A stretch of 64,000 bases of DNA from Galbibacter orientalis DSM 19592 (GTDB taxonomy: Bacteria; Bacteroidota; Bacteroidia; Flavobacteriales; Flavobacteriaceae): the NCBI RefSeq assembly GCF_000260115.1, contig NZ_JH651379.1, positions 248,001-312,000 on the forward strand, read 5' to 3'. Both the position numbers and the translations under genes were made by a program. Shown in pieces: positions 41,929 to 50,712 of the stretch. Below the pieces are notes generated by a model. That model saw only the letters and a list, made by a program, of their open reading frames with translations. It did not search any database and was not told the DNA's origin. Numbering within the stretch: position 1 is the stretch's first letter; every line of letters begins with the position of its first letter.

Positions 41929-43158
41929 TTAGGCTTTAGGAAGATGACAATCTTTAAAAGCTTTCCCGCTTTTACAAGGACAAGGATCATCTGGGGACAT
42001 AAACATTTCTTTTACTACAAAATCTGCTTCCCCTTTAAATTTTCCTTCTTTACCAGTTTCCGCAATTTTTAAAATTTCTTCCATTTCAGCTTCTTTTGTT
42101 TTTAATTCTTCGGCAGAAGGTTTGAGTCTTCGAGTAAGTTCCATATCAAAAATATTGTCCCATATTCGATACGTTTCAGAATCTTTAACAGGCGGCTCAT
42201 CAAATACTTTCCCTTCTACATTTACTGCTTTGAATTTTTTAAAATCGTCTTTAAGTTGTGGTAATGTGACAAAGAATGTATCGGTTGGTTGGACAGCAAA
42301 GAAGAGATTCTTTAAAAATTTGTCATTTGTACTAAACACTCTTGCAAAAGGCGCATAGAACAAGTATTCTAAATCCAAGAGGTTTGTTAACCGTTCCCCA
42401 CACAAAGAATTATTTATACCAATGAAGTAGAGGCAGACAATTTCGTAACAATACATAGCATAATTGGCAAAGCTATGTAAATCTGGATGTGACTCGTTTT
42501 TCCATCGAGCTTGGATAGACTCTCTTAAGTCTGGACTGATTTCAAAATAATCTATTACAAGATTTAATGTGTCAGCGGGTTCAAGTTCAACATAAAGTCG
42601 TTCCTGTAATCGTTCTTTTAATGCTAAAAACTTCTCTTCGTTTGAAGGTTTGTGGTCTTTTATTTTTATGCCTTTAAGATGGTCAAACTTTCCTTTAAAT
42701 TCATCTACTACATTTTCATCTTTAGATTCTGTTCGCCATACTTCAGCTATGATTTCATCCAATTTGTCAAAATCGCCTTTTTTCCATCGTTTAATAGAGA
42801 GTTCTTCGAGTGTTTCAACGAATGTCATTCCTTTTTTTGTTGGCGTATTTATGGATTTCTTAGCGTTTAGAAAAGGTCGATTATCAGCTGTGGTAAATTC
42901 GCCAGTCAATGATTTTTCAACCAGCACCTTATAATTCATATTCACATAGGCATTATATGGGAACATTTTTTTTGCAAGATCAATAACTTGGTCTTTAGGT
43001 GTTTTTCTACCTTCCTTTTCTTCTTTTGCAAGGTCGCCAAGAATCTCTGAAACCAATAAGGGTGTAATGTTGACGATGTAATATTTATGAAGTTCTATTA
43101 TATCTTCATAATTAAGACCTTGGAATGTTGATTTATCTAATACTATTGGTATTGACAT
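41929..43158 (-). CDS. SEC-C-motif protein of unknown role (409 aa)
   Basis: A large soluble protein with a typical SEC-C zinc tail at the very end (SPDDPCPCKSGKAFKDCHLPKA), a small metal-binding module found on SecA and on many stand-alone proteins. The rest is mostly helical and not recognised; charged stretches such as AKEEKEGRKTPKDQ and VEETL-like helices are common, with no nuclease or ATPase motif. It is the last of four minus-strand genes (41929-45649) that lie between an integrase relic and an intact integrase. Its position suggests element cargo, perhaps defence. Confidence 0.7.
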   Translation of the reverse strand: MSIPIVLDKSTFQGLNYEDIIELHKYYIVNITPLLVSEILGDLAKEEKEGRKTPKDQVIDLAKKMFPYNAYVNMNYKVLVEKSLTGEFTTADNRPFLNAKKSINTPTKKGMTFVETLEELSIKRWKKGDFDKLDEIIAEVWRTESKDENVVDEFKGKFDHLKGIKIKDHKPSNEEKFLALKERLQERLYVELEPADTLNLVIDYFEISPDLRESIQARWKNESHPDLHSFANYAMYCYEIVCLYFIGINNSLCGERLTNLLDLEYLFYAPFARVFSTNDKFLKNLFFAVQPTDTFFVTLPQLKDDFKKFKAVNVEGKVFDEPPVKDSETYRIWDNIFDMELTRRLKPSAEELKTKEAEMEEILKIAETGKEGKFKGEADFVVKEMFMSPDDPCPCKSGKAFKDCHLPKA

Positions 43159-43245
43159 ATTTGTAGTTTTAATTTCGCAAAATTCATTTTGTTTTTATGT
43201 CTTTCAAAATTATCATTATTTGCGAATAAAACTTTTCGCTTGGAA

Positions 43246-43956
43246 TTATAGATATAGACCTGGAATATATGTTTTAGGTGTAAGAAATGGAATTGACAAT
43301 CTCGCCTGAACGGTTTGATTAAAATTGAAATTTTTGAAATCTGTTACTTCATAAAAATCATTTCGAGTAGGTTCAGAATCCAAAGCATATACAACACCAT
43401 ATGGTGGGAATGTAATTTCCCCAAGGGTATGATAGCCTTTTTTAGTTCTTGCCATTCCCCAACCATTTCTTACTTGTTTTGTAACGGTGTGATAAACAAA
43501 AACTCTCAAACTTTCTGGAAAAGCCTTTGAGTCTTTATCCAAAATGTAATCTGAAAGCCCTTTTAAATTTAATAGCTGGTCGCTTGTGTCTATGGCCATA
43601 AACATTGCTAATATCTGTTTTAAAATATTTAGGGGCTGTATGGCATATTCAAAGTTTATGGTTTTCGACGCCCAGATTCTATTTGTTAAAGCCATCATCC
43701 CCATATAGGCAAACTTTTTATAGCTGTCCCCATAGTAACTGCCCGTAAGATTATTACAAGGCTCGCATAAATAATAACCACCAGCACCTTGATTACTACG
43801 AATTTTTTTACCGTACAAATAGCTTTTTTTGTCGTGAAGATGGATGGACTTTTGAAAGAATACAGGATTAGAATTAAATGCACTTTGTGGTGGAACGCGC
43901 TCGAACGTTAGTTTTCCATAATTACCGCAAATTCTGCAAATTCCTTCTTTCTTCAA
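43246..43956 (-). CDS. CxxC zinc-finger, HNH-like protein (236 aa)
   Basis: The N-terminus reads CRICGNYGKLTFERVPPQSAF and after about 50 residues CEPCNNLTGSYYGDSYKKF. This CxxC, Glu-Arg/His-x-Pro-Pro, CxxCN layout is that of HNH-like nuclease or zinc-ribbon domains, though a clear His-Asn-His triad is not visible. The remaining two thirds are a mixed fold of unknown type. It starts eight bases after the stop of the PD-(D/E)XK-like gene and is part of the same operon. A nucleic-acid-binding or cutting role is likely but unproved. Confidence 0.55.
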   Translation of the reverse strand: MKKEGICRICGNYGKLTFERVPPQSAFNSNPVFFQKSIHLHDKKSYLYGKKIRSNQGAGGYYLCEPCNNLTGSYYGDSYKKFAYMGMMALTNRIWASKTINFEYAIQPLNILKQILAMFMAIDTSDQLLNLKGLSDYILDKDSKAFPESLRVFVYHTVTKQVRNGWGMARTKKGYHTLGEITFPPYGVVYALDSEPTRNDFYEVTDFKNFNFNQTVQARLSIPFLTPKTYIPGLYL

Positions 43957-43963
43957 ATAATAC

Positions 43964-44740
43964 TTAGTGATTAAGGTTTTTAATTTTCTCAGTTAATTCT
44001 TTGTTTTGAAATCTTTCTTTAGCTTCACGTTCAATTCTTAATCCCAAGCCTTTTGTCTGATTGATATGATTTGAGGTAAGTTGACTGATATAGGCATAGA
44101 TTATACCAACGTCCTTATTCATTTTTGTGTTCCAGTCGAAGTTATAAAGTTCTTTCAATTCTTCTGTCGGTGTAGTTCTGAATACGAAATTAGGGTTTTT
44201 ATAGTGTCTGCCATCGTCCAGCAATATGACCATAAGAAAGACTCTGCTAAACCCTATCTTAACGTAGCCATCTGCTTGCTTTGTTCCCTTTTTCTGAACG
44301 CTTGTAATCTTGTTGATTTTTGGCGATTGATTTTCTAAGGATTCTGATTTTACTATTTTACATTCTATTCCAACAGCATTACTTTCATCGCTTGCTTTGT
44401 AAAGAAGGATATCAATATCGCCAGGTTTCTTTTTAGGTTCAGTAATTGGTTCCTTTACGCCACAATGATGGATGACAGAGGATGATGAAAATAGCTTTCT
44501 GTATAACATCTGTTTAAAATTATCATTGCTTATTAACCAATCAATGACATCGTTCTCATTTTCAAAGGTTCTGGTCACACTTACATCTGGCTCGGAATTA
44601 TTTACAAAAAATGAAATTTTTGATGCGCCCGTTATAGGTTGTCTATCTGAAATGACAAACTGTGTAACCTCGTATTCCGGTGGTGGTTCTTTTTGAAAGA
44701 AAGCCTTAATTGTTTTTTGAAGTCTCGCCAGTATTTTCAT
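43964..44740 (-). CDS. PD-(D/E)XK-like nuclease family protein (258 aa)
   Basis: The centre of the protein has KKPGDIDILLYKASDESNAV followed by GIECKIVKSES. An Asp in a short strand and then Glu-Cys-Lys ten to fifteen residues later is the active-site pattern of PD-(D/E)XK nucleases (restriction enzymes and repair nucleases). The N-terminal 90 residues and the C-terminal 100 residues (TKQADGYVKIGFSRVFLMVIL, then a helical end) are not recognised. It lies three bases downstream of the 301-residue gene and eight bases upstream of the CxxC gene, so the block is one operon. The motif is seen; the target is unknown. Confidence 0.6.
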   Translation of the reverse strand: MKILARLQKTIKAFFQKEPPPEYEVTQFVISDRQPITGASKISFFVNNSEPDVSVTRTFENENDVIDWLISNDNFKQMLYRKLFSSSSVIHHCGVKEPITEPKKKPGDIDILLYKASDESNAVGIECKIVKSESLENQSPKINKITSVQKKGTKQADGYVKIGFSRVFLMVILLDDGRHYKNPNFVFRTTPTEELKELYNFDWNTKMNKDVGIIYAYISQLTSNHINQTKGLGLRIEREAKERFQNKELTEKIKNLNH

Positions 44741-44743
44741 AGA

Positions 44744-45649
44744 TTAAAATGGCAATACTTGGTCAGTAAATTGCTTGAATATTTCACTGGCGAGCGCTTT
44801 GTCGAATGCTTTTTGAGATACTAAATCATACAATTTAGCTTTAAGAAGTTGACCAAATGATTTTTTGTCAAGGTTTGGAATATCCTCTCGTAGCTCATCA
44901 AATTCATCGAAGATGATTTGCTGGCCATAACCTAATTTTTCAATTTCTGAGAGTACTTTTTTAATCAGTTCCTTTAGTTCTTCATCAGAACTGCTAATTT
45001 TTGAGTAGTCTGTAACCTTTACTTTTCTTGCCTGTTCTATAGCGTATTTACCCTCAAGAGTTAAACGAGCACCAGTATCCTTAGTTGTAAGGATATCGAC
45101 AAATCCTCTATTCTCTAACATTTTACCATAATCCCAATCTTCCCCGTGAATTTTCATTTCCACACCATTGCCTTCAAGTATCCACTTGATGGAATGATAT
45201 TTTCTGTCATCGTATAGCTCATATAATTTGGAAAGAACGAGGTCGAGCCTACCGTCTGTGTCTAAATTTTTTCGTTCTTCTAAATCAATTTCATCAATCC
45301 TCACAATAGCATCTGAAATGGATAACGATTTCACATAATAAGCAAGACCATTAATCTCACTTTTAAGTGCTTCAATAGTATTTCTTATTTTTTGAGCAAT
45401 GGGTAGCTTGAAACCAGTATTGAATCCACGTTTCTCTTTAAATTCATAGCCAAAATTTCTATGTTCAGGTTCAAAAGAAGTTTTTACGTAGTCAATTACT
45501 TCGCTTTCCCAGCTTTGCTTTTCTTCCTTTAGGTTTTCTAAATCATTTTCAGTTCTTGAAGACTTATATTTTTCAACTAAAGCTTTGCCTTCTGCTTTGT
45601 GTCCTTCAATTTTATTTTTGAAATCTTTCCATTTGACCTTTAGAATCAT
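44744..45649 (-). CDS. Unknown protein, first gene of the island operon (301 aa)
   Basis: Not recognised. The N-terminal third is a charged coiled coil (VKWKDFKNKIEGHKAEGKAL, then NDLENLKEEKQSWESE). The middle has a winged-helix-like part (ILEGNGVEMKIHGEDWDYGK, then GARLTLEGKYAIEQ), and the C-terminal third is helical. There is no membrane helix or catalytic motif. It begins the run of four genes and lies about 100 bases from the integrase stop. It may be a DNA-binding sensor or scaffold for the nuclease-like partner. Confidence 0.55.
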   Translation of the reverse strand: MILKVKWKDFKNKIEGHKAEGKALVEKYKSSRTENDLENLKEEKQSWESEVIDYVKTSFEPEHRNFGYEFKEKRGFNTGFKLPIAQKIRNTIEALKSEINGLAYYVKSLSISDAIVRIDEIDLEERKNLDTDGRLDLVLSKLYELYDDRKYHSIKWILEGNGVEMKIHGEDWDYGKMLENRGFVDILTTKDTGARLTLEGKYAIEQARKVKVTDYSKISSSDEELKELIKKVLSEIEKLGYGQQIIFDEFDELREDIPNLDKKSFGQLLKAKLYDLVSQKAFDKALASEIFKQFTDQVLPF

Positions 45650-45748
45650 AAAAAATATTTTAGTTCATAAAGGTAGTGGAATGGAAATGCAAACTATTAA
45701 ATTCTTAATTGAAGATTTCAACAGTCCGTTAAATCTAATTAAATTTTA

Positions 45749-46969
45749 TTAGCCAATTTTTGATTTGAGAAGCGCCATATCATCACTCACTTTCCTCTCA
45801 ACGACCCTTGCATAGATTTGTGTTGTGGATAGTTTGGTATGCCCTAATAATTTGGATACCGTCTCTATTGGAACACCATTGCTTAAAGTTACTGTTGTAG
45901 CAAAAGTATGGCGAGCCATATGAAAAGTTAGGTTTTTTTTGATACCACATAGGTCGGCGATTTCTTTTAAATAACTGTTCAATTTCTGATTGGATAACCT
46001 GGGCAAAAGATTGGATGTGTCATTGGTTCTATAATGGTCTTTATATTTATCTATTAAGATTGCAGCTTTGGGCAATAGTGGAATTTTGAACGGTGCACCT
46101 GTTTTTACCCTTTTGGCCATTATCCAAGGACTACCATCTATACCCATTACAATATTATCTTCATTTAATTGTACAATGTCAACATAAGAAATACCGGTGT
46201 AACAACTAAAAACAAATAAATCTTTCACAACCATAAGACGCTCTATGGACGAAGACAAATCTTCAATACTTAATAATTCAAAATCTGTAAGGAAACCACG
46301 TTCTTTCTTTTCAATTTTCATTTTAAAATTGACAAACGGGTCTCTTTCCATCCATTTCATCCGATAGGCAAGAGTAACCATTCTGCGTAAACGCTTAATA
46401 TGCTTCATTGCGGTATTATTGCCAATTTTAGATTGACCACTTTTAGGTACATACGACCGAAGAAAATCTTCAAAGCCCACGATAAAACCATATTCAAGGT
46501 TGAAGAGTGGGATGTCTGTAAGTTTGTATTCCTTTAGAATATATTCCATCATATAACGTTGACTGGTCTTATATTGACCCATCGTATTCCTATGCAACTT
46601 GTGTTGCATCTTTTCATTGTAGTAGTCTACAAGGTTTTGAAAGGAAAAACGTGTTTTATCTTCGCCTAAAAATTTGGCTTTGACCATTTGGGAAGTGAAA
46701 GGCACTTCATCCCTCTTGAAATCTTCGTAAATCCTATATACTTTTGATTGTACTTCGTTCAAGTAAAGATTGAGAATACGGGAATCCTTATCGGTCCCAC
46801 TTGCTCTTTGTAGTTTTTCATCCCAAGTAGAAATATTGATTTTCTTCTTGAGACTAATGTTAACACGTTTACCGTTTAAGGTAACCCGAATGTAGATGTT
46901 TGCTTTGTTGTTTACAGCACGTTTTCCGTACACCCAAAACAAAATTGAAAATGTTGATGAAGTTCGCAT
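45749..46969 (-). CDS. Tyrosine recombinase of the IntDOT type
   Basis: A 406-residue integrase. It has an arm-binding domain with VYGKRAVNNKANIYIRVTL, a core-binding domain (about 105-205), and a catalytic domain with His350 and Arg353 (FHMARHTFAT), His377 (LLGHTKLSTT) and Tyr386. At the place of the first catalytic Arg it has Ser261 (YTGISYVD), a substitution known from IntDOT of Bacteroides conjugative transposons. Its 5' end faces the 3' end of a tRNA-Asp gene 230 bases away, so it probably recombines there. It is only distantly related to integrases A and B. Confidence 0.92.
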   Translation of the reverse strand: MRTSSTFSILFWVYGKRAVNNKANIYIRVTLNGKRVNISLKKKINISTWDEKLQRASGTDKDSRILNLYLNEVQSKVYRIYEDFKRDEVPFTSQMVKAKFLGEDKTRFSFQNLVDYYNEKMQHKLHRNTMGQYKTSQRYMMEYILKEYKLTDIPLFNLEYGFIVGFEDFLRSYVPKSGQSKIGNNTAMKHIKRLRRMVTLAYRMKWMERDPFVNFKMKIEKKERGFLTDFELLSIEDLSSSIERLMVVKDLFVFSCYTGISYVDIVQLNEDNIVMGIDGSPWIMAKRVKTGAPFKIPLLPKAAILIDKYKDHYRTNDTSNLLPRLSNQKLNSYLKEIADLCGIKKNLTFHMARHTFATTVTLSNGVPIETVSKLLGHTKLSTTQIYARVVERKVSDDMALLKSKIG

Positions 46970-47141
46970 AATTGTCGTCTTTAATGATTAAACATTTAGT
47001 GAGACGAAAGTCAAATCAACTATACTAACATCAGTAAGTTACGTCAATCTGTCAACATAATCGCAGATAAAAAAATATGTTGACGATTTGTGACCTTTTA
47101 GATGCAAATGATATGAAATTATATGATTGCCCTAAAAACAT

Positions 47142-47175
47142 AAAACCTTGCAAATCATAAGATTTACAAGGTTTT
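47142..47175 (-). terminator. Terminator of the first tRNA-Asp
   Basis: AAAACCTTG, one mismatch, AAATC pairs with GATTT, ACAAGGTTTT around a short loop. It lies just beyond the 3' end of the tRNA on the minus strand. Confidence 0.65.
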
Positions 47176-47199
47176 GAGGGAATTTGATTTCCCATTTAG

Positions 47200-47273
47200 C
47201 GGTCTGGACGGGATTCGAACCCGCGACCCCATGCGTGACAGGCATGTATTCTAACCAGCTGAACTACCAGACC
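47200..47273 (-). tRNA. tRNA-Asp(GTC), copy 1
   Basis: A complete cloverleaf of 74 bases: acceptor GGTCTGG with CCAGACC, discriminator G, D arm AGCTGGTTAG, anticodon loop CTGTCAC with GTC, and T loop TTCGAAT. No CCA is encoded. It is adjacent to the IntDOT-type integrase. Confidence 0.97.
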
Positions 47274-47454
47274 TTTTTTATTGGAGTGCAAATATACACG
47301 CTATTATTAATTATACAAACCTTTTCTAGAAAATGAATAAAATAAAAAAAGCCTTCAACAGCTCGACAGAATCGAGAGGAAAGCCTTTCATTGGTTTAAC
47401 TACTAAACCGCCGACAGTATTTTCATACCATCGAACAACACAACTATTTTTATG

Positions 47455-47486
47455 CGAAAAAAGCTTCAATTCTCATTGAAGCTTCT
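47455..47486 (-). terminator. Terminator of the second tRNA-Asp
   Basis: AAGCTTCAAT (47461-47470) and ATTGAAGCTT (47475-47484) form a perfect ten-bp stem with a TCTC loop, followed by a T run on the minus strand. Confidence 0.75.
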
Positions 47487-47495
47487 TGCTTTTCG

Positions 47496-47569
47496 CGGTC
47501 TGGACGGGATTCGAACCCGCGACCCCATGCGTGACAGGCATGTATTCTAACCAGCTGAACTACCAGACC
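47496..47569 (-). tRNA. tRNA-Asp(GTC), copy 2
   Basis: Identical to copy 1 over the full 74 bases (47200-47273) and complete. The two tRNAs are 222 bases apart, and each has its own terminator hairpin. Confidence 0.97.
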
Positions 47570-47653
47570 CTTTGTTATTGCGAGTGCAAATATACAGCGC
47601 ATTTTTAATTCTACAAGTATTTTTATCTAAAAAATAAAAATATTTTTTAGATC

Positions 47654-48586
47654 CTAAATAAACTTTTGACGTTCAACTAAATACGTTTGAAGTATTTTAT
47701 TAAAATTCTGATTCACATCAACTTCAACGTATGTAATTCCATATTTAGCACAGCGTAATTTAAGTTCTTCTTGAAAATGCAGCATCATTTTCTCGTAAGA
47801 CTCCTTTATATTTTCAGCAAATAAATCTATAGACACTCCTGTTTCCACATCTACAAATCGTTTTGGAGTATTGTTAAACTGAAATTCAAACTCCTTTTCT
47901 TTATCCATAACATGAAAAAAGACAACCTCATGTTTATTGTATTTTAAATGTTGAAGTGCTTGAAATAACTTTTCTTGGTCTGTTTCTGTTTGAAACAGAT
48001 CTGTAAACAAAAAAATAAGACTTCGCCTATGAATTTTAGTTGCTATTTGGTGTAAGTAAGTGTAGGTTTTTGTTTGAGCAGCATTCAACTTATTTTTTAT
48101 TAAAAGACCTTCCAAAGTATTTAATAATAAATGTCTATGGCGCTCACTCCCTTTCTCTGGCGCATAAAAATCGTACGCATCAGAATAAATACTTAAACCT
48201 ACAGCATCACGCTGTTTTTTAAGAAACTTCATTAATGCAGCAGAAGCCAATACCGAAAAACCTATTTTATTTAGGTTGTTAATAGATTGCTTTTTTATAG
48301 ATGGATAATGCATCGATGCGGAATTATCTATAATTAAATGACACCGTAAATTGGTTTCCTCATCATACTTTTTAGTATACAATTTATCTGTTTTCCCAAA
48401 TAGCTTCCAATCAATATGGCGGGTACTTTCGCCTTGATTATATATTTTATGCTCTGCAAATTCTGAAGAAAAACCATGAAACGGACTTTTATGCATTCCA
48501 CTAATAAACCCCTCCACAACTTGACTGGCTAGTAATTCTAAATTGCCAGATAATTCTAAATTATTAATTACTGCTTGTAATTTCAT
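47654..48586 (-). CDS. DUF58 / vWA-like protein
   Basis: A 310-residue cytosolic protein. It carries the DUF58 signature GESTRHIDWKLFGKTDKLYTKKYDEE and a following metal-site-like DNSASMHYP, the start of a von Willebrand A fold. Such proteins usually work with MoxR-type ATPases in cell-envelope or protein-complex assembly; no MoxR gene is visible here. The ATG at 48586 has a ribosome binding site (AGGAGA) ten bases upstream, and the longer frame to 48634 is unlikely. It is divergent from ftsX. Confidence 0.88.
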   Translation of the reverse strand: MKLQAVINNLELSGNLELLASQVVEGFISGMHKSPFHGFSSEFAEHKIYNQGESTRHIDWKLFGKTDKLYTKKYDEETNLRCHLIIDNSASMHYPSIKKQSINNLNKIGFSVLASAALMKFLKKQRDAVGLSIYSDAYDFYAPEKGSERHRHLLLNTLEGLLIKNKLNAAQTKTYTYLHQIATKIHRRSLIFLFTDLFQTETDQEKLFQALQHLKYNKHEVVFFHVMDKEKEFEFQFNNTPKRFVDVETGVSIDLFAENIKESYEKMMLHFQEELKLRCAKYGITYVEVDVNQNFNKILQTYLVERQKFI

Positions 48587-48724
48587 GCTATCTCTTTCTC
48601 CTAAAATAATATGCCTCCTAAAAACTGTAGGCATTTTTTATAATTTACTTACAATCTTAACCGTTATAAATTATAGTGATTAAATTTACTTTATTACTTT
48701 TACACATCCAATTATATTTAACAC

Positions 48725-49603
48725 ATGAGCAAATCTTTTGAGCGCTACCAGAAACGCAAACTTATATCTTCATACTTTTCTGTGATTTTAAGTATCGCCC
48801 TTGTTTTGTTTTTATTAGGTGTTTTAGGCTTACTTGTAATTAACACCAAAAAACTAGCAAACCACTTTAAAGAACAAGTAGCAATTACTGTATTTTTAAA
48901 AGATAACGCTAAAGAAGTAGAAATAAACCAGCTACAAAAAAGTTTGGCAATGACAGCCTATACCAAAACGGCTACTTTTGTATCTAAAGAAGAAGCTGCA
49001 GAAGACCATAGCAAAGAAATTGGGGAGAATTTCTTAGATTTTTTGGGGTATAACCCGCTTCAAAATTCAATAGATGTACACCTCAATGCCGATTATGTAG
49101 CTACAGATAGTATTCAAAAAATAGCAGATAACCTCTCTAAAAAAGATTATGTAGCTGAAGTTTCCTACGACAAACCTTTAATTTCTTTACTGAATGAAAA
49201 TGTAAAACGGATGAGTTTTTGGATTCTAATTGCTAGTGGTGTTTTTACATTAATTGCTGTTTTATTAATTAACAGCTCTATTCGTTTATCGGTATATTCT
49301 AAAAGGTTTATCATTAAAACGATGCAAATGGTGGGAGCCACAAAAAGATTTATTCGTAAACCTTTTATATGGAATAGCATAAAACTTGGCATGGTTGGCG
49401 CTTTGGTTGCCATAATTGCTATGGCCGGTCTCTTATACTATGTAAATAGCATTATGCCACAACTAAATTTACTCTCAGATCCACTTATGTTGGTCATTTT
49501 ATTTATAGGAATATTTGTAATAGGCATCATTATTACGTGGATAAGTACGTATATTGCCACCCAACGATTTTTGAACTTAAGAACAGACGATTTATATTAT
49601 TAA
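48725..49603 (+). CDS. ftsX: Cell-division protein FtsX
   Basis: A 292-residue inner-membrane protein of the ABC-type FtsEX complex, which drives peptidoglycan hydrolases during division. It has one N-terminal helix (YFSVILSIALVLFLLGVLGL), a periplasmic domain (about 45-170), then three helices with the FtsX-type loop NSSIRLSVYSKRFIIKTMQMVGAT between helices two and three. It starts a conserved Bacteroidota order: ftsX, DUF3098, uppP, truB. FtsE is not encoded next to it. Confidence 0.92.
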   Translation: MSKSFERYQKRKLISSYFSVILSIALVLFLLGVLGLLVINTKKLANHFKEQVAITVFLKDNAKEVEINQLQKSLAMTAYTKTATFVSKEEAAEDHSKEIGENFLDFLGYNPLQNSIDVHLNADYVATDSIQKIADNLSKKDYVAEVSYDKPLISLLNENVKRMSFWILIASGVFTLIAVLLINSSIRLSVYSKRFIIKTMQMVGATKRFIRKPFIWNSIKLGMVGALVAIIAMAGLLYYVNSIMPQLNLLSDPLMLVILFIGIFVIGIIITWISTYIATQRFLNLRTDDLYY

Positions 49604-49613
49604 AAAGAATATC

Positions 49614-49874
49614 GTGAAAAATAAAACACAAAATACTACAGATAAAGAATTTATATTTCAAAAGAAGAATTATATGTTTATGTTCATCGGTCTAGCCTTT
49701 ATTGCTATAGGTTTTATATTGATGAGTGGCGGTGGGAGTAACGACCCAGCTGTTTTTAATCCTGATATTTATAATTTTAGAAGAATTAGGTTAGCACCTA
49801 CGCTAGTTCTTATTGGTTTTGGAATTGAGGTTTACGCTATCCTTTTAAATCCAAATAAAAAGAAAAATAACTAA
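49614..49874 (+). CDS. DUF3098 small membrane protein
   Basis: An 86-residue protein with two membrane helices (about residues 20-38 and 62-78) and a short soluble loop containing GGGSNDPAVFNPDIYNFRRI, the DUF3098 signature. The start is GTG, ten bases after ftsX. It is a conserved neighbour of ftsX and uppP in Bacteroidota. The role is unknown, probably in division or cell-wall assembly. Confidence 0.88.
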   Translation: MKNKTQNTTDKEFIFQKKNYMFMFIGLAFIAIGFILMSGGGSNDPAVFNPDIYNFRRIRLAPTLVLIGFGIEVYAILLNPNKKKNN

Positions 49875-49902
49875 TTTAAATTTAATTCCATCACTATAAA
49901 GC

Positions 49903-50697
49903 ATGGAGGTTATAGACGCTATAATCCTTGGTATTATACAAGGCCTTACAGAATTTTTACCAGTTTCTTCTAGCGGACATTTAGAGCTTGGAAAGGCTAT
50001 TTTAGGAGATAATTCCGTACCACAAGAAAGTTTACTTTTTACAGTTGTGCTCCATTTTGCTACTGCTTTAAGCACCATGGTAGTTTTTAGAAAAGATATT
50101 TTAGAAATTCTCAAAGGCATTTTTCAGTTTACTTGGAACGAGGAACTTAAATTTTCTTTAAAAATAATTATCTCCATGGTTCCAGCTGCACTCATTGGCT
50201 TCTTCTTTGAGGAACAGCTAGGAATGCTATTTAACGGTAACGTTTTACTAGTTGGTTTTATGCTTATAGTTACCGCTCTTTTACTTTATTTGGCGGATAA
50301 AGCTAAACACACTGGAAAACCTGTAAGCTATTCCAATGCATTTGTTATTGGTATTTCTCAAGCTATTGCAATGCTTCCAGGTATTTCAAGGTCTGGCGCA
50401 ACAATCTCTACTTCTGTGTTATTAGGAAATGACAAAAGTAAAGCTGCCCGTTTTTCCTTTTTAATGGTAGTTCCGCTTATCTTCGGAAAAATAGCTAAAG
50501 ATATTCTAAGTGGAGATTTATCCTATGAAGGACATAACACACAAGCATTAGCAATGGGTTTTTTAGCAGCTTTTATTTCTGGAATTCTAGCTTGTACCTG
50601 GATGATTAAATTAGTAAAAAACAGCAAATTGGTGTATTTTGCTATGTACTGTTTTATTGTTGGGCTAATTGCAATAACGCTTGGCTATTTTTATTAA
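49903..50697 (+). CDS. uppP: Undecaprenyl-diphosphatase
   Basis: Recycles the lipid carrier of cell-wall synthesis by removing a phosphate from undecaprenyl diphosphate. It has 264 residues with about eight membrane helices. Catalytic motifs are LTEFLPVSSSGHLELG near the N-terminus and MLPGISRSGATIS in the middle, both complete. It lies 28 bases after the DUF3098 gene in a wall and division operon, and truB follows 15 bases later. Confidence 0.96.
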   Translation: MEVIDAIILGIIQGLTEFLPVSSSGHLELGKAILGDNSVPQESLLFTVVLHFATALSTMVVFRKDILEILKGIFQFTWNEELKFSLKIIISMVPAALIGFFFEEQLGMLFNGNVLLVGFMLIVTALLLYLADKAKHTGKPVSYSNAFVIGISQAIAMLPGISRSGATISTSVLLGNDKSKAARFSFLMVVPLIFGKIAKDILSGDLSYEGHNTQALAMGFLAAFISGILACTWMIKLVKNSKLVYFAMYCFIVGLIAITLGYFY

Positions 50698-50712
50698 TCG
50701 AATTCTTTTTTT

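Larger units (their letters stand above)
29885..47199. mobile_element. Composite genomic island between the IS21 element and tRNA-Asp
   Basis: An inferred unit. The left edge is a TolC-like gene cut by the IS21 element; the right edge is an IntDOT-like integrase whose 5' end faces the 3' end of a tRNA-Asp gene. Inside are metal-efflux and membrane genes (to 41748), the last 17 codons of an integrase related to integrase A (41865-41914) and a four-gene block of unknown role (41929-45649). It looks like at least two insertions on top of each other. No second tRNA-Asp fragment marks a left attachment site. Confidence 0.5.

Noticed and set aside
47200-47569. The two tRNA-Asp copies as left and right attachment sites of an element
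   Set aside because: Both copies are complete, each has its own terminator, and only 222 bases without genes lie between them.
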